From positions 1 through 40,938 of the IMG/VR virus record IMGVR_UViG_3300010354_000200: a stretch of DNA of 40,938 nt. One strand, written 5' to 3'. Below, piece by piece: positions 8,692 through 16,732 of the stretch. Under the pieces are notes generated by a model. The model made no database searches. It saw only the letters and a list, made by a program, of their open reading frames with translations, and was not told the origin of the DNA. The translations under genes were made by a program, and so were the position numbers. Each line of letters starts with the position of its first letter. The stretch's first letter is position 1. The DNA comes from a virus.

Positions 8692-10695
8692 ATGACTATT
8701 AATTCGTGGAAAACTAGCTTCGTCGGTATCAATAAGCCCAGCAAGGTTTTATCAGGAACCGCAGATAGTTTTACTCCAAAATCACTGTGGGCTTATGCTA
8801 ATGGCCCAGATGATCCTTATTGGAGCGGCGGCACTAACCCGCAGTTTTATCAATGGACTGTTGAATTTACTATTGAAGAAAGAACTCACGGCAGTAACTT
8901 AACTAGAACACCTTTTAGATATGACGCACAAGATATAGAAGTCGGTGACTTTGTTGCAGGAGCCCTTGACGGCAAAGTTTGTCAGATAATGAGCATTTTG
9001 GAAAAAACAAATTCAACTGTAACTGCTGTAGTTGAAGATAGAATGCGTTATAACACATTTAGAGATCCAACTGGTTTTGGATTATTCAGCACACCAGGCC
9101 CAGTAATATTTTTCCAGATTAATGAACTAGGTTTTCCTATGTTGGATCCTGTTCCTGGTACTGCTGCTGCTGATTTCTTTACCAATGTAATGAGTAGATT
9201 CCAGAACATGAATCCTCTTACAAATTATTTGTTAGAAAAACCCAGTCATGGTTTTCAAGTTGGCGATGCTATTTGTATTGAAAGCGGAGACTTTGTATTA
9301 AGCGATCCAGATAATGTAGTAAAATTTATTGGTACAGTACTACACGCAGGCCCAGGTCCAGATCAATTTATTCTAAGACCAGCCAACGGTATTATCGACT
9401 TTATTCCAGGTTTACCCGGTGCTGTAGGAGATTATGTCTATCCTAGTATTAACGGTACTGGAGATTTAACAACTGATGACTCAAGTCAACGACCAATATT
9501 CTTAAAAATCGCCAATGCTATCGAAACTTATAGTATTGGTACAGGTATCGATCCTGCGGGTGTAGATGGTGACATTGTCGAAATAAATCGAGTATCATTA
9601 ACTTTAACTGGTAGTGGTTCTGGTACTTATAATATCGACGAAGCAGTAAGCGTAATAAATGCCAACACAGCCGATCATAAAATTACTGCCGATAAAGTTG
9701 GTGCAGCAAATGAAGTAGTATCAGATGTTGCAGGTCAAGGCAGTGGTTATGGTATTGTTGCAGGTTATACACCTTTTAGTATTACAATAAATGGGACCAC
9801 AGTTAATTTTACAACTACCACTAGCGGTGCACCAACTTATGGTGATCCTAGTGTTGCAGATCACAATGACATGGTCGCAGACATAAATGCCGCCGGAGTT
9901 CCCGACATTGTGGCTAGTGTTTATAACGGCAGTGAAATTAAAATTAGAAATAACATCGGTGGTGCTATTAATATTGTTAATGTAACTAATGATACCAACG
10001 GTACTCCTTTCGCCGGCCCTAATAGTGTATCTAGTATTCCATTATCAACACCTGCAAATACTTCAACATTTGCATTAAGACTAAGAAGACCAGATGGCGG
10101 CCCGATGTCATTAAGAGATGTATCAGGTACATTCTTTAATGATGCTGGAGTTATTAGTGGACAGAATGGTCGCTATGCTTTAGGTCTGTATATTGAACAA
10201 GGTCTACGCAGTAGCAGTACAACAGTAGTTGCCGATATCACGGCCAGAAATGCACTGTATCCTTTAATTGGTGATCAAGCCTATGTTATCGACGATGGCA
10301 ATGGTGAATGGGCATTATTTGTTTGGAACGGTGCTGCTTGGCAGCGTGTAGGTAATCAACGCAGTGATGCTACAGACGCTAGAACACTAATACTAGATAT
10401 TGACCTATCAACTACTAGTGGTGTGCAAAGTCTGGGATATATTAGTGCTGACAGAACTGTTATTGGTGCAAAAGTTTTAGTAACAACTGCCGGCCCTAGT
10501 GATGCTACAGTTACTATCGGAACTAGCACAAATAATTCTGCTTTTGCTGAAGCCAATGATTCTAGACTGTCGCAAACGGGTTTATATACAGTTAACCCAG
10601 ATTACAGAATAACCAGCTACACCGAAGTAGTAGCAAATGTATCTAGACCAACACCTGGGTCTGGAAACTTTACAGTTATGATAACTTATGTTTAA
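8692..10695 (+). CDS. Large virion structural protein (tail/fibre-associated)
   Basis: A 667-residue protein with RBS AAGGAT, ten bases after the fibre gene. The N-terminal third includes QWTVEFTIEERTHG, VGDFVAGALDGKVCQIMSI and HGFQVGDAICIESGDFVL, which look like beta-rich structural modules. The C-terminal third has ALYPLIGDQAYVIDDGNGEWA and WNGAAWQRVG, a pattern common at the ends of phage fibre and adhesin proteins. I recognise it as a phage structural type but cannot name a T4 equivalent. Its operon position between the fibre and the holin supports expression late in infection. Confidence 0.7.
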   Translation: MTINSWKTSFVGINKPSKVLSGTADSFTPKSLWAYANGPDDPYWSGGTNPQFYQWTVEFTIEERTHGSNLTRTPFRYDAQDIEVGDFVAGALDGKVCQIMSILEKTNSTVTAVVEDRMRYNTFRDPTGFGLFSTPGPVIFFQINELGFPMLDPVPGTAAADFFTNVMSRFQNMNPLTNYLLEKPSHGFQVGDAICIESGDFVLSDPDNVVKFIGTVLHAGPGPDQFILRPANGIIDFIPGLPGAVGDYVYPSINGTGDLTTDDSSQRPIFLKIANAIETYSIGTGIDPAGVDGDIVEINRVSLTLTGSGSGTYNIDEAVSVINANTADHKITADKVGAANEVVSDVAGQGSGYGIVAGYTPFSITINGTTVNFTTTTSGAPTYGDPSVADHNDMVADINAAGVPDIVASVYNGSEIKIRNNIGGAINIVNVTNDTNGTPFAGPNSVSSIPLSTPANTSTFALRLRRPDGGPMSLRDVSGTFFNDAGVISGQNGRYALGLYIEQGLRSSSTTVVADITARNALYPLIGDQAYVIDDGNGEWALFVWNGAAWQRVGNQRSDATDARTLILDIDLSTTSGVQSLGYISADRTVIGAKVLVTTAGPSDATVTIGTSTNNSAFAEANDSRLSQTGLYTVNPDYRITSYTEVVANVSRPTPGSGNFTVMITYV

Positions 10696-10707
10696 GGAAG
10701 AATAAAA

Positions 10708-11214
10708 ATGCCTAAATTAGATGAAGATGATTTTGTAGATCCAGGTAACTTGCCTGCAATTGCAGGTCCAAAGAATCCACCACCAGCCGGACTAGCTAGT
10801 CCCGGGGGTATGGGCGGCGGTTTCGGAGGAGGTATGGGCGGCGGCTATGGCGGCGGTTCAACTAACATTGGTCAACAATTCAACGCTGCTCCTGCAATGG
10901 ATCGCAATGCTGCAGGTTCTAACGCTGCACAAGGTGCAGATGTGTTAGTTAAGCACAGTAAAGAAAGCGAAGACTGGATCAATAAGAAATGGCGCCCCGT
11001 TATGGGTTGGGTCTATATGGCCACTTGTACTGCCGACTTTGTGTTGTTCCCTGTGCTATGGAGTTTACTACAAGCGGTTCAAGGCGGATCAGTCAGCAGC
11101 CAGTGGAATCCAATCACACTACAAGGCGCTGGACTTTACCATATTGCTATGGGTGCTGTTCTTGGTATTGCTGCCTACGGTCGTACTAAAGAAAAACTTG
11201 AGCAGAAACAATAA
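10708..11214 (+). CDS. Holin, three-helix GTA-holin-like family
   Basis: 168 residues. The N-terminal 65 are a proline- and then glycine-rich disordered region (repeats of GGMGGG/GGGYGGG). From about residue 90 comes WINKKWRPVMGWVYMATC, then hydrophobic segments DFVLFPVLWSLLQAV and GLYHIAMGAVLGIAAYG, ending in a basic tail. The W-RP-MGW, then QW-P-TLQGAGLYHIAMGAVLG, then GRT-EK pattern is that of the 3-TM holin family first named from gene transfer agents. It would form the lesion in the inner membrane that starts lysis. The long glycine-rich extension is unusual for a holin. Confidence 0.8.
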   Translation: MPKLDEDDFVDPGNLPAIAGPKNPPPAGLASPGGMGGGFGGGMGGGYGGGSTNIGQQFNAAPAMDRNAAGSNAAQGADVLVKHSKESEDWINKKWRPVMGWVYMATCTADFVLFPVLWSLLQAVQGGSVSSQWNPITLQGAGLYHIAMGAVLGIAAYGRTKEKLEQKQ

Positions 11215-11222
11215 CTAATAGT

Positions 11223-11570
11223 ATGATAACTGAAGAATTTCAACATTACTTTAGAATTTGCATGGGCAGAAAAATTAGCAGCGAAGAGGCTCGTCAATAC
11301 CTCTTTGCTGTTAATGATCACGCCGATGTAGAAGCAGACAAAGACGATGTTGTCATGGTTTATCATTTGGATGAAGACACTGGTGCTCATTGCTATGATG
11401 TTAGATTGGCCAAAGATATAACTGGCGACCAGGGCGATGAAATTCTTTATGGCTTGGAAGAAATCTTTCCAACCGATGATTTCACTGCAGAAAGCAGCAT
11501 GGAAAACATTGAAGAACAACAGTATTTGAACCGAGCCGTTTTGGAACAACTTAACCAAAAATTGGTTTAA
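11223..11570 (+). CDS. Acidic hypothetical protein
   Basis: A 115-residue, strongly acidic protein with no membrane or signal segment, starting MITEEFQHYFRICMGR. It lies eight bases after the holin gene and lacks a clear ribosome binding site, which suggests coupling to the holin gene. The N-terminal half may be helical (ISSEEARQYLFAVNDHADVE). I do not recognise a family or motif. An antiholin or lysis regulator would fit its place, but that is speculation. Confidence 0.6.
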   Translation: MITEEFQHYFRICMGRKISSEEARQYLFAVNDHADVEADKDDVVMVYHLDEDTGAHCYDVRLAKDITGDQGDEILYGLEEIFPTDDFTAESSMENIEEQQYLNRAVLEQLNQKLV

Positions 11571-11576
11571 ATTTAA

Positions 11577-11605
11577 TTGACTACATTCGCAAAGTCCTAT
11601 ATAAT
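11577..11605 (+). promoter_or_regulatory. Sigma70-like promoter TTGACT-17-TATAAT
   Basis: TTGACT at 11577-11582 and a perfect TATAAT at 11600-11605 are separated by 17 bases. The ATG of the UV endonuclease gene begins at 11612, six bases after the -10 box, at about the expected transcription start. The transcript would be leaderless or nearly so. Confidence 0.85.
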
Positions 11606-11611
11606 TAGCAC

Positions 11612-12643
11612 ATGACTAAACGAATTGGTTTCGCTTGCAAGTGGATTGACCACCCACATCAGGTAAATGGTATCAAACCCAAAGACGACTGTAAAAAATA
11701 CAATACAGGCACAACTACTATTACATGGTTAAATAGACAAAAGCGTGAAGTTGCCGAACAGCGACTTTGGGATTTGATGGTTCAAAACATCGAAGCCACT
11801 AGACTGCTAGTAGAAAGGGTTGGTACACTAGATGAAAGCCTTAGGATGGTGCGTATTAGCAGTGATCTGCTGCCTGCTTATACTGAACCCAAGTGGAGTT
11901 ATTTCTGGCGTCAGCCTGATACTATCGCTTATTGTCAGCAGCATTTTCATCGCATTGGGGTTTGGGCTCGCAATAATAATACTAGGCTTAGTTTTCATCC
12001 TGGCCAGTTTTGTGTACTTGCTAGTGACAATCCTGATATCGTTAATCGTTCAATAGAGGAGTTTGAGTATCATGTGGATATGGCCCGTTGGATGGGATAC
12101 GGCAAGGAATTTCAGGACTTTAAAATCAATGTCCACATTGCGGGTCGAGCCGGTCCCTCCGGTATTCGAGCAGCACTTCAACGCCTCACACCAGAAGCCC
12201 GAAACTGCATTACCATCGAAAACGAAGAAATGGCCTGGGGACTCGACAGCACCCTCGAGCTCGCCGGGGATCTCGCTCTGGTGCTAGACATTCACCACCA
12301 TTGGATTAAAACAGGAGAATACATTGAAGCTAATGATGACCGTGTTAAAAGGATTATTGATAGTTGGCGGGGTCGCCGCCCTGTTATACATTACAGCGTC
12401 TCACGAGAAGAGCATCTCCCAGATGCCTGCCGTATCAGCCGCCCGTGCTTGACCACTCTGCTAGAGTCTGGCCATAAAAAAGCCAAACTGCGAGCACACA
12501 GCGACTTCTATTGGAATGAAGCTGTGAACGAATGGGCCTTGACACATAACGAATGGGCCGATATAATGTGTGAAAGTAAAGCTAAAAATCTAGCCAGTTT
12601 TAAACTCTATGAACAAGCAAAGCGTTACCGATTTGGTGTTTGA
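11612..12643 (+). CDS. uvdE: UV damage endonuclease (UvdE/UVDE family)
   Basis: The 343-residue protein has the length and sequence pattern of UVDE TIM-barrel nucleases: RIGFACKW at the start, RISSDLLP, LSFHPGQFCVLAS, VHIAGRAG, ITIENEE, LVLDIHHHW and IHYSVSR. The H, E and D residues in these motifs are the metal ligands of the family. The enzyme nicks DNA 5' of pyrimidine dimers and other lesions and so starts an alternative excision repair. It would protect phage DNA from sunlight. Bases about 12120-12300 are clearly richer in G+C than the rest of the gene. Two further small genes overlap in series downstream. Confidence 0.93.
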   Translation: MTKRIGFACKWIDHPHQVNGIKPKDDCKKYNTGTTTITWLNRQKREVAEQRLWDLMVQNIEATRLLVERVGTLDESLRMVRISSDLLPAYTEPKWSYFWRQPDTIAYCQQHFHRIGVWARNNNTRLSFHPGQFCVLASDNPDIVNRSIEEFEYHVDMARWMGYGKEFQDFKINVHIAGRAGPSGIRAALQRLTPEARNCITIENEEMAWGLDSTLELAGDLALVLDIHHHWIKTGEYIEANDDRVKRIIDSWRGRRPVIHYSVSREEHLPDACRISRPCLTTLLESGHKKAKLRAHSDFYWNEAVNEWALTHNEWADIMCESKAKNLASFKLYEQAKRYRFGV

Positions 12644-13223
12644 CTTCAAAGATCTTTTTGAACGAAAAACCACATCAATTGATCCTACACTAAAAAACAT
12701 TGTAGATACAATTTATTTGGGCTCTAGCTACGCACAAGGTCCTTGGATTGCTGGAGGTATGGGCAGGCAACTTGTACTAGGTGAAACCAACTTTAGTGAC
12801 ATCGATGTTTGGTTTAGTTCAGCATATCAATTTGAACGACTACAAACTCGACTAAGTGAAAATTTCAGCGACTACATGTACGAAAGCTATAACAGCGAAA
12901 ATGCTGTGACCTATTGTATTGGCGATCACAAGGTACAATTAATCAAGCGAGCATATTACCCTAGCTTAAATGCTGTGTTGGACAATTTTGATTTTACTTG
13001 CTGTCAGGTAGCTGTCATGCCCGATATGAAAACTGTTGGGCCAGGCATTGAAGATGCTAAGAACTTTGTGCTAAAACTAAACAAGTTGGATAAAAAAGGC
13101 TTTCTTGCTCGATATGGCAAATATGTCAGCTATGGCTATGAAATGAATCCAGAAGAGTTTATTAAAATTATCACCACGGAAGATCTAAACTATGAATTCG
13201 ACGGCGCAGTTTTCGGATACTGA
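12609..13223 (+). CDS. Minimal nucleotidyltransferase-fold protein
   Basis: 204 residues starting inside the UV endonuclease gene (35-base overlap). The core pattern IAGGMGRQLVLG (near residue 46) followed by DIDVWF (near 64) matches the GG...R and DxD motif of the polymerase-beta/poly(A)-polymerase nucleotidyltransferase superfamily. The two aspartates would bind metal. A third acidic residue may lie in the NFDFTCCQ region (about 123-130). The substrate cannot be told. Chromosomal relatives include tRNA nucleotidyltransferases and toxin or antitoxin enzymes. Placement with a DNA repair gene suggests nucleic acid work, but this is not shown. Confidence 0.65.
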   Translation: MNKQSVTDLVFDFKDLFERKTTSIDPTLKNIVDTIYLGSSYAQGPWIAGGMGRQLVLGETNFSDIDVWFSSAYQFERLQTRLSENFSDYMYESYNSENAVTYCIGDHKVQLIKRAYYPSLNAVLDNFDFTCCQVAVMPDMKTVGPGIEDAKNFVLKLNKLDKKGFLARYGKYVSYGYEMNPEEFIKIITTEDLNYEFDGAVFGY

Positions 13224-13554
13224 TATCGATCAAGCTGCACTAATGAGTAAACTCAGCGGTGTGCCTGCACAGGTCCAACCTGGTGTTTTTGTTTGGAACG
13301 GCATATTAGTCGATCGTGCTAGTGCAGTTGTAAGTTTGCTCAAAGTCTACAACCAAGTGCCTGTATCGACTAGTGCAAAAAATCAGCTCTACAACAAGTA
13401 TATTAAACAATTTAATCAAGAAACACGAGCACTGTCAGTTACCGACGATAACTCCGAAATTTGGTTTTACAAACTTTGTAAAAAAATTCAAGGTGAAGTT
13501 AAAACTCGAACCAATGAAGAAATCAAACAAATCTTAATTGGCCTACATCGGTAA
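13192..13554 (+). CDS. Hypothetical protein
   Basis: 120 residues, overlapping the previous gene by 32 bases and the converging minus-strand gene by 12 bases. Its mid part reads VQPGVFVWNGILVDRASAVVSLLKVYNQV, followed by a mixed-charge helical C-terminus. There is no signal or membrane segment. I do not recognise it. Its chain of overlaps with the UV endonuclease and nucleotidyltransferase genes suggests one co-expressed unit of three genes. Confidence 0.6.
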   Translation: MNSTAQFSDTDIDQAALMSKLSGVPAQVQPGVFVWNGILVDRASAVVSLLKVYNQVPVSTSAKNQLYNKYIKQFNQETRALSVTDDNSEIWFYKLCKKIQGEVKTRTNEEIKQILIGLHR

Positions 13555-14493
13555 TGTGTCAAAATAGGCAGTTTCGAATATTATCTTACGATGTTTAAAG
13601 TCGTAATTAAAAAAATCTAAACCCGAATATTTCATGTAATCGTCGATGGATCTCGCAGTGCCTAATCCATATGGACTGGCAACTTGTCCTTCTACAAGTT
13701 TTCTAATGTGTTCCTTGGCTTGGACTTGAATTTTAATATCATGGCCTGGAACATAATCTCTTTGTACCACACCTCCGTATGTCTTATTCCAACAATGGTT
13801 TAACGGAATTTTAGACATATGAAATATATTATAGCCATGGGTCCAGGCTCGCACACTGAGAATAGCTTCTTCACCGCCAAAAAACACTGAATCATCATAA
13901 GGTACTTCTTGAGCAAAACTAATATCAGAAAAAATAAAACAAGCACCTAGATGATAACCATGTATTATTCCGAGACTTGAAGGGAACCAACCGCCAACAG
14001 GTGGGTGAAATCCGTGGAGAGCAAACAAATGATTGCGTTCTTCCATATTTGAAATTATATTAACGCTGTTTGGCACTCCGGGATGTTTTTCAAATGTGCT
14101 GCAATCAAAATCGTCAGGATAACCCGACATTACACATTTAGGATGATATTTTTTAATTTCATCTAATGTAGATATTAAAGTCTGATCCCAATTAGGGTTA
14201 AACAAGGTGTGAGCATCGATTTGTAAAAAATACTGCTCATCAGTAATCATTTCCTGGATATTTTTTCTAGCCCAACAAACACCTTTAGTGGTTTCAGGGT
14301 CGACTCGTTGATATCGTATCTGATCCCGAAAAGGAAATTGTCCTAGATCCAAACAATCAGACATGTGTATCTGTTCAAAAATTCCAAATACTAAACGATC
14401 TTTATATTGAGCATTATTGTAAGCTTCTAAAATTGTATTTTTGAGTAATTTATCTTTGTATGATGCAATGCTGATGAAGATTTTATTATCCAT
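13543..14493 (-). CDS. GT60-like glycosyltransferase
   Basis: 316 residues from the ATG at 14493 on the minus strand; a TTG eight codons upstream is less likely. The N-terminus IFISIASYKD followed by TILEAYNNA, the VFGIFEQ strand, CWARKNIQ and the QIDAH motif (DxH) match the UDP-GlcNAc transferase family related to Skp1 GlcNAc-transferase (GT60). SGYPDDFD and FFGGEEAILSVRAWTHG are further signatures. It transfers a sugar from a nucleotide sugar to protein or another acceptor. It is cytosolic. It stands alone against the direction of its neighbours, like a moron. Modification of a virion protein, or of host receptors against superinfection, is plausible. Confidence 0.75.
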   Translation of the reverse strand: MDNKIFISIASYKDKLLKNTILEAYNNAQYKDRLVFGIFEQIHMSDCLDLGQFPFRDQIRYQRVDPETTKGVCWARKNIQEMITDEQYFLQIDAHTLFNPNWDQTLISTLDEIKKYHPKCVMSGYPDDFDCSTFEKHPGVPNSVNIISNMEERNHLFALHGFHPPVGGWFPSSLGIIHGYHLGACFIFSDISFAQEVPYDDSVFFGGEEAILSVRAWTHGYNIFHMSKIPLNHCWNKTYGGVVQRDYVPGHDIKIQVQAKEHIRKLVEGQVASPYGLGTARSIDDYMKYSGLDFFNYDFKHRKIIFETAYFDTLPM

Positions 14494-14543
14494 AGCTTTA
14501 TTTATTAGGTTGTCCAAAAGTAGAAAAAATGCACTGAAAATTG

Positions 14544-14581
14544 TTGCACTGCAACATAATTTCAGTTATAATTGCTAAATA
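14544..14581 (+). promoter_or_regulatory. Composite promoter: TTGCAC-17-TATAAT plus CTAAATA
   Basis: TTGCAC at 14544-14549 and TATAAT at 14567-14572 are 17 bases apart. A late-promoter-like CTAAATA follows at 14575-14581. Both precede the phasin-like gene, whose RBS AAAGGAG stands just before the ATG at 14641. Early and late expression of the same gene is suggested. The remaining bases between 14494 and 14640 show nothing else. Confidence 0.7.
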
Positions 14582-14640
14582 GTAATATGCGATGCTTATG
14601 ACAAGGTCGCCAGTAAACTTGCTTATTAAAGGAGAAAACT

Positions 14641-14910
14641 ATGTTTACATTTGATTCAATGATTGATGCTGTTCAAAGCTCTAAGAAAACTGCTGTTAAT
14701 ACTTTTGTTACCAATGACAAAGTTAAAGCTGCGCTAATCGATTTCATCGATGCACAAACCGAATATACAAAAAACGCCACTAAAGTTGGTATGGACACTT
14801 TCAACACAGTTGCCAAAGAAACTGTAAGTGCTGTTCAAAATGCTGCTAAGTTTGATTACAGCAAGTTTGGCGAAGGCATCATGAAGGCCTACCAAGCACA
14901 GACCAAGTAA
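14641..14910 (+). CDS. Phasin-like protein
   Basis: An 89-residue, wholly helical protein with NDKVKAALIDFIDAQTEYTK and VGMDTFNTVAKETVSAVQN. This resembles the amphipathic helical pattern of phasins, the proteins that coat polyhydroxyalkanoate granules in Betaproteobacteria and others. It is shorter than typical phasins (about 110-190 aa). It has a strong promoter, an ideal ribosome binding site and its own terminator, so it is probably made in quantity. It might act on host storage granules, or be a helical chaperone-like or virion protein that only resembles phasins. The family assignment rests on recalled pattern only. Confidence 0.55.
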   Translation: MFTFDSMIDAVQSSKKTAVNTFVTNDKVKAALIDFIDAQTEYTKNATKVGMDTFNTVAKETVSAVQNAAKFDYSKFGEGIMKAYQAQTK

Positions 14911-14934
14911 TAACATTTTACTTCGAACTATAAG

Positions 14935-14968
14935 CCCTGGCTAAATATAATATTAGCTGGGGTTTTTT
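14935..14968 (+). terminator. Intrinsic terminator with embedded CTAAATA element
   Basis: CCCTGGCTAA (14935-14944) pairs with TTAGCTGGGG (14953-14962) through two wobble pairs, followed by six T. The late-promoter-like CTAAATA at 14941-14947 lies within the stem and loop, 24 bases before the ATG at 14972. The element may end the phasin transcript and start the next one. Confidence 0.75.
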
Positions 14969-14971
14969 ATT

Positions 14972-15646
14972 ATGCGTTTTCATGAAATGGATCAGCCACA
15001 GGTTGGCGATATATTAGAAATTGAAATTGGCGACGAAATCGTCGAAGCAGTCATCGCTGAAATTAACGGTGACGAAATTATCAGTGAAACTGACAATGCC
15101 ACTGGCGGTAATTTGCTACTTGAGCATATGGCTAGTTCAAGCAAAGCAGTTATCAAAGGCATGCGCGAACTCAGCGGCGATCAATATGTTGGACTTTACA
15201 AGTTTGGTAATGATGTAGCAGGACATGATGGCAAAAAACAAACTGCTCCCAATGGTGGATCCGATGACGAAATCAGCGACAAGCCTTTTGCTTATGCTTA
15301 TACTGATGTAGAAAAAGATATGATCAAAGGTGCTGATCCCAAAGCTAAACAAATTACTAGCGACAAAAGCGAAGAGCCTAAGAACATGGATGAAAGCGTA
15401 ACTGAAGCTGAATATCAGGGTCGCGAAGTTAAACTAGGCAAACCCATGCAGGGCGATGTTAAGAAGTTTAAAGTCTATGTACGCAATCCCAAAACAGGAA
15501 AGACTATCAAAGTAAACTTTGGTGATCCTAACATGCGTATTAAGAAAAGCAATCCCAAGCGCCGTAAAAGCTTCCGTGCTCGCCACAATTGTGCTAATCC
15601 CGGACCACGCACAAAAGCTCGCTACTGGTCATGTCGTAAGTGGTAA
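14972..15646 (+). CDS. Modular head-associated-type protein with basic Cys-pair tail
   Basis: 224 residues. The N-terminus MRFHEMDQPQVGDILEIEIG resembles the starts of the 22999-35651 cassette proteins. The central part is acidic and soluble. The C-terminus is strongly basic, with KRRKSFRARHNC, then ARYWSCRKW, that is two cysteines in an Arg/Lys-rich context that could bind nucleic acid or metal. Similar tails occur, as I recall, in uncharacterised proteins of T4-like phages. No ribosome binding site is visible; the ATG follows a terminator and promoter element directly. I infer a DNA-associated or packaged virion protein; no enzymatic function is visible. Confidence 0.6.
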   Translation: MRFHEMDQPQVGDILEIEIGDEIVEAVIAEINGDEIISETDNATGGNLLLEHMASSSKAVIKGMRELSGDQYVGLYKFGNDVAGHDGKKQTAPNGGSDDEISDKPFAYAYTDVEKDMIKGADPKAKQITSDKSEEPKNMDESVTEAEYQGREVKLGKPMQGDVKKFKVYVRNPKTGKTIKVNFGDPNMRIKKSNPKRRKSFRARHNCANPGPRTKARYWSCRKW

Positions 15647-15655
15647 TTTAGTACT

Positions 15656-16276
15656 TTGACTGATAGCATTAGTGATTGCGATGTTTGGCCTTTGCTAGAT
15701 CCCGAAGACTTGTGGATCTATGACAAACTAATTGTAGCAAAAAAACTAAAACATTTAGCAGGGCCAGCCGGAGTCAGCGTTCCTAAAGCTGACTGGTACA
15801 TTGTACGCCCTATTACTAATATTCGTATGATGAGCCGTGGCGCGGCAAGAGTATGGCTAACGCCAGACACCACTGACTTGGTTCCCGACGGGTATTTCTG
15901 GAGCGAAATATTCACAGGAGATCATATCTCAGTTGACTATCATTATGGGCAACAGGATCTTACTGTACAGGGCATTAGAAATGACAATCGACTTGATAGA
16001 TTTTATTGTTGGTATAAAGTCAATGTCGATCTGCCTTTGCCTGACATTTTGCAAGAATTAAGCAAAAAATATGAGTGGATTAATATCGAATATGTAGGCG
16101 GCCGCCCTATAGAAATACACACTAGGTATAACGATGATTTTAGAAATCACAATGCCGATTATATCTATCCTGTTTGGAAAGATGAAATTACAACTCAACC
16201 CGTGGGCTCTACTTGGTACGATAGTCCGGCCGGCGACAGATTAGGTTTCTGGGTCATAAATAAAAACACTAGTTAA
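15656..16276 (+). CDS. Conserved phage protein, possible ATP-grasp-like fold
   Basis: 206 residues, apparently from a TTG at 15656; no in-frame ATG occurs near the start, so the true start is uncertain. Signature stretches include DPEDLWIYDKLIVAKKL, GPAGVSVPK, WYIVRPITNIRMMSRGAARV, GYFWSEIFTGDHISVDY and GGRPIEIHTRYNDDF. The last resembles the metal-binding E-x-N/H-x-R segment of ATP-grasp enzymes, and an R-P-x-x-N...GA stretch could be a nucleotide loop. I recall similar proteins in cyanophages without known role. A ligase-type activity is a weak guess. The next gene has its own ribosome binding site. Confidence 0.6.
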   Translation: MTDSISDCDVWPLLDPEDLWIYDKLIVAKKLKHLAGPAGVSVPKADWYIVRPITNIRMMSRGAARVWLTPDTTDLVPDGYFWSEIFTGDHISVDYHYGQQDLTVQGIRNDNRLDRFYCWYKVNVDLPLPDILQELSKKYEWINIEYVGGRPIEIHTRYNDDFRNHNADYIYPVWKDEITTQPVGSTWYDSPAGDRLGFWVINKNTS

Positions 16277-16288
16277 CGAGGTGTTAAA

Positions 16289-16732
16289 ATGAAAAAGCTA
16301 TTAACTTTATTAGCATTTGCTGTAGTATCAACCACAGCAGTTGCACAAAAGCAACCGCAAACAGTCTGCTACGATTGGAAAATTAATCGCGTAGTGGATG
16401 GCGACACAGTAGAAGTTGCCACTCCTTGGGTTCCAGATCCTATGCCTAAGAAGATGAGTATTCGTGTGTTTGGTGTCGATACTCCTGAAAAGGGTTTCCG
16501 TGCTAAATGCGAAAGCGAAGCTCAACGCGGTGCTGCTGCTACTGTTTTTACAAAGAAAGTAATTACAGAAAGCAAAACTGCCAGAGTATGCGTTGTCGAC
16601 TGGGATAAGTTTGGTGGTCGTATGCTAGGGGACATTGTGTTAGATAACAATGTTAGCTTGCGTGGCTTGCTAATACAAAACGGTTTCGCTCGTGAATATT
16701 ACGGCGAAGCAAAACAAAGTTGGTGTAACTAA
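16289..16732 (+). CDS. Secreted thermonuclease (staphylococcal nuclease family)
   Basis: 147 residues. A signal peptide (MKKLLTLLAFAVVSTTAVA, cleavage near residue 19) is followed by the SNase fold: RVVDGDTVEV (34-43, metal Asp39), RVFGVDTPE (59-67, catalytic Arg59, Asp64 and Glu67), DKFGGRMLGDI with the second arginine, and LIQNGFAREYYG. All key residues appear present. The FGGR has one extra residue compared with the usual YGR. Four cysteines are left in the mature part (27, CESE, RVCVVD, SWCN), which fits a periplasmic protein with disulphides. It would cut DNA or RNA in the periplasm, perhaps against competing phage DNA at entry, or recycle nucleotides at lysis. Confidence 0.88.
   Translation: MKKLLTLLAFAVVSTTAVAQKQPQTVCYDWKINRVVDGDTVEVATPWVPDPMPKKMSIRVFGVDTPEKGFRAKCESEAQRGAAATVFTKKVITESKTARVCVVDWDKFGGRMLGDIVLDNNVSLRGLLIQNGFAREYYGEAKQSWCN

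Noticed and set aside
11832-12056. A plus-strand frame of hydrophobic residues within the UV endonuclease gene
   Set aside because: It is a shifted frame of a clearly conserved enzyme; the hydrophobic look follows from T-rich codons.
15656-15684. A sixth TTGACT promoter
   Set aside because: No -10 box lies 16-18 bases downstream, and TTG here probably serves as the start codon of the next gene.
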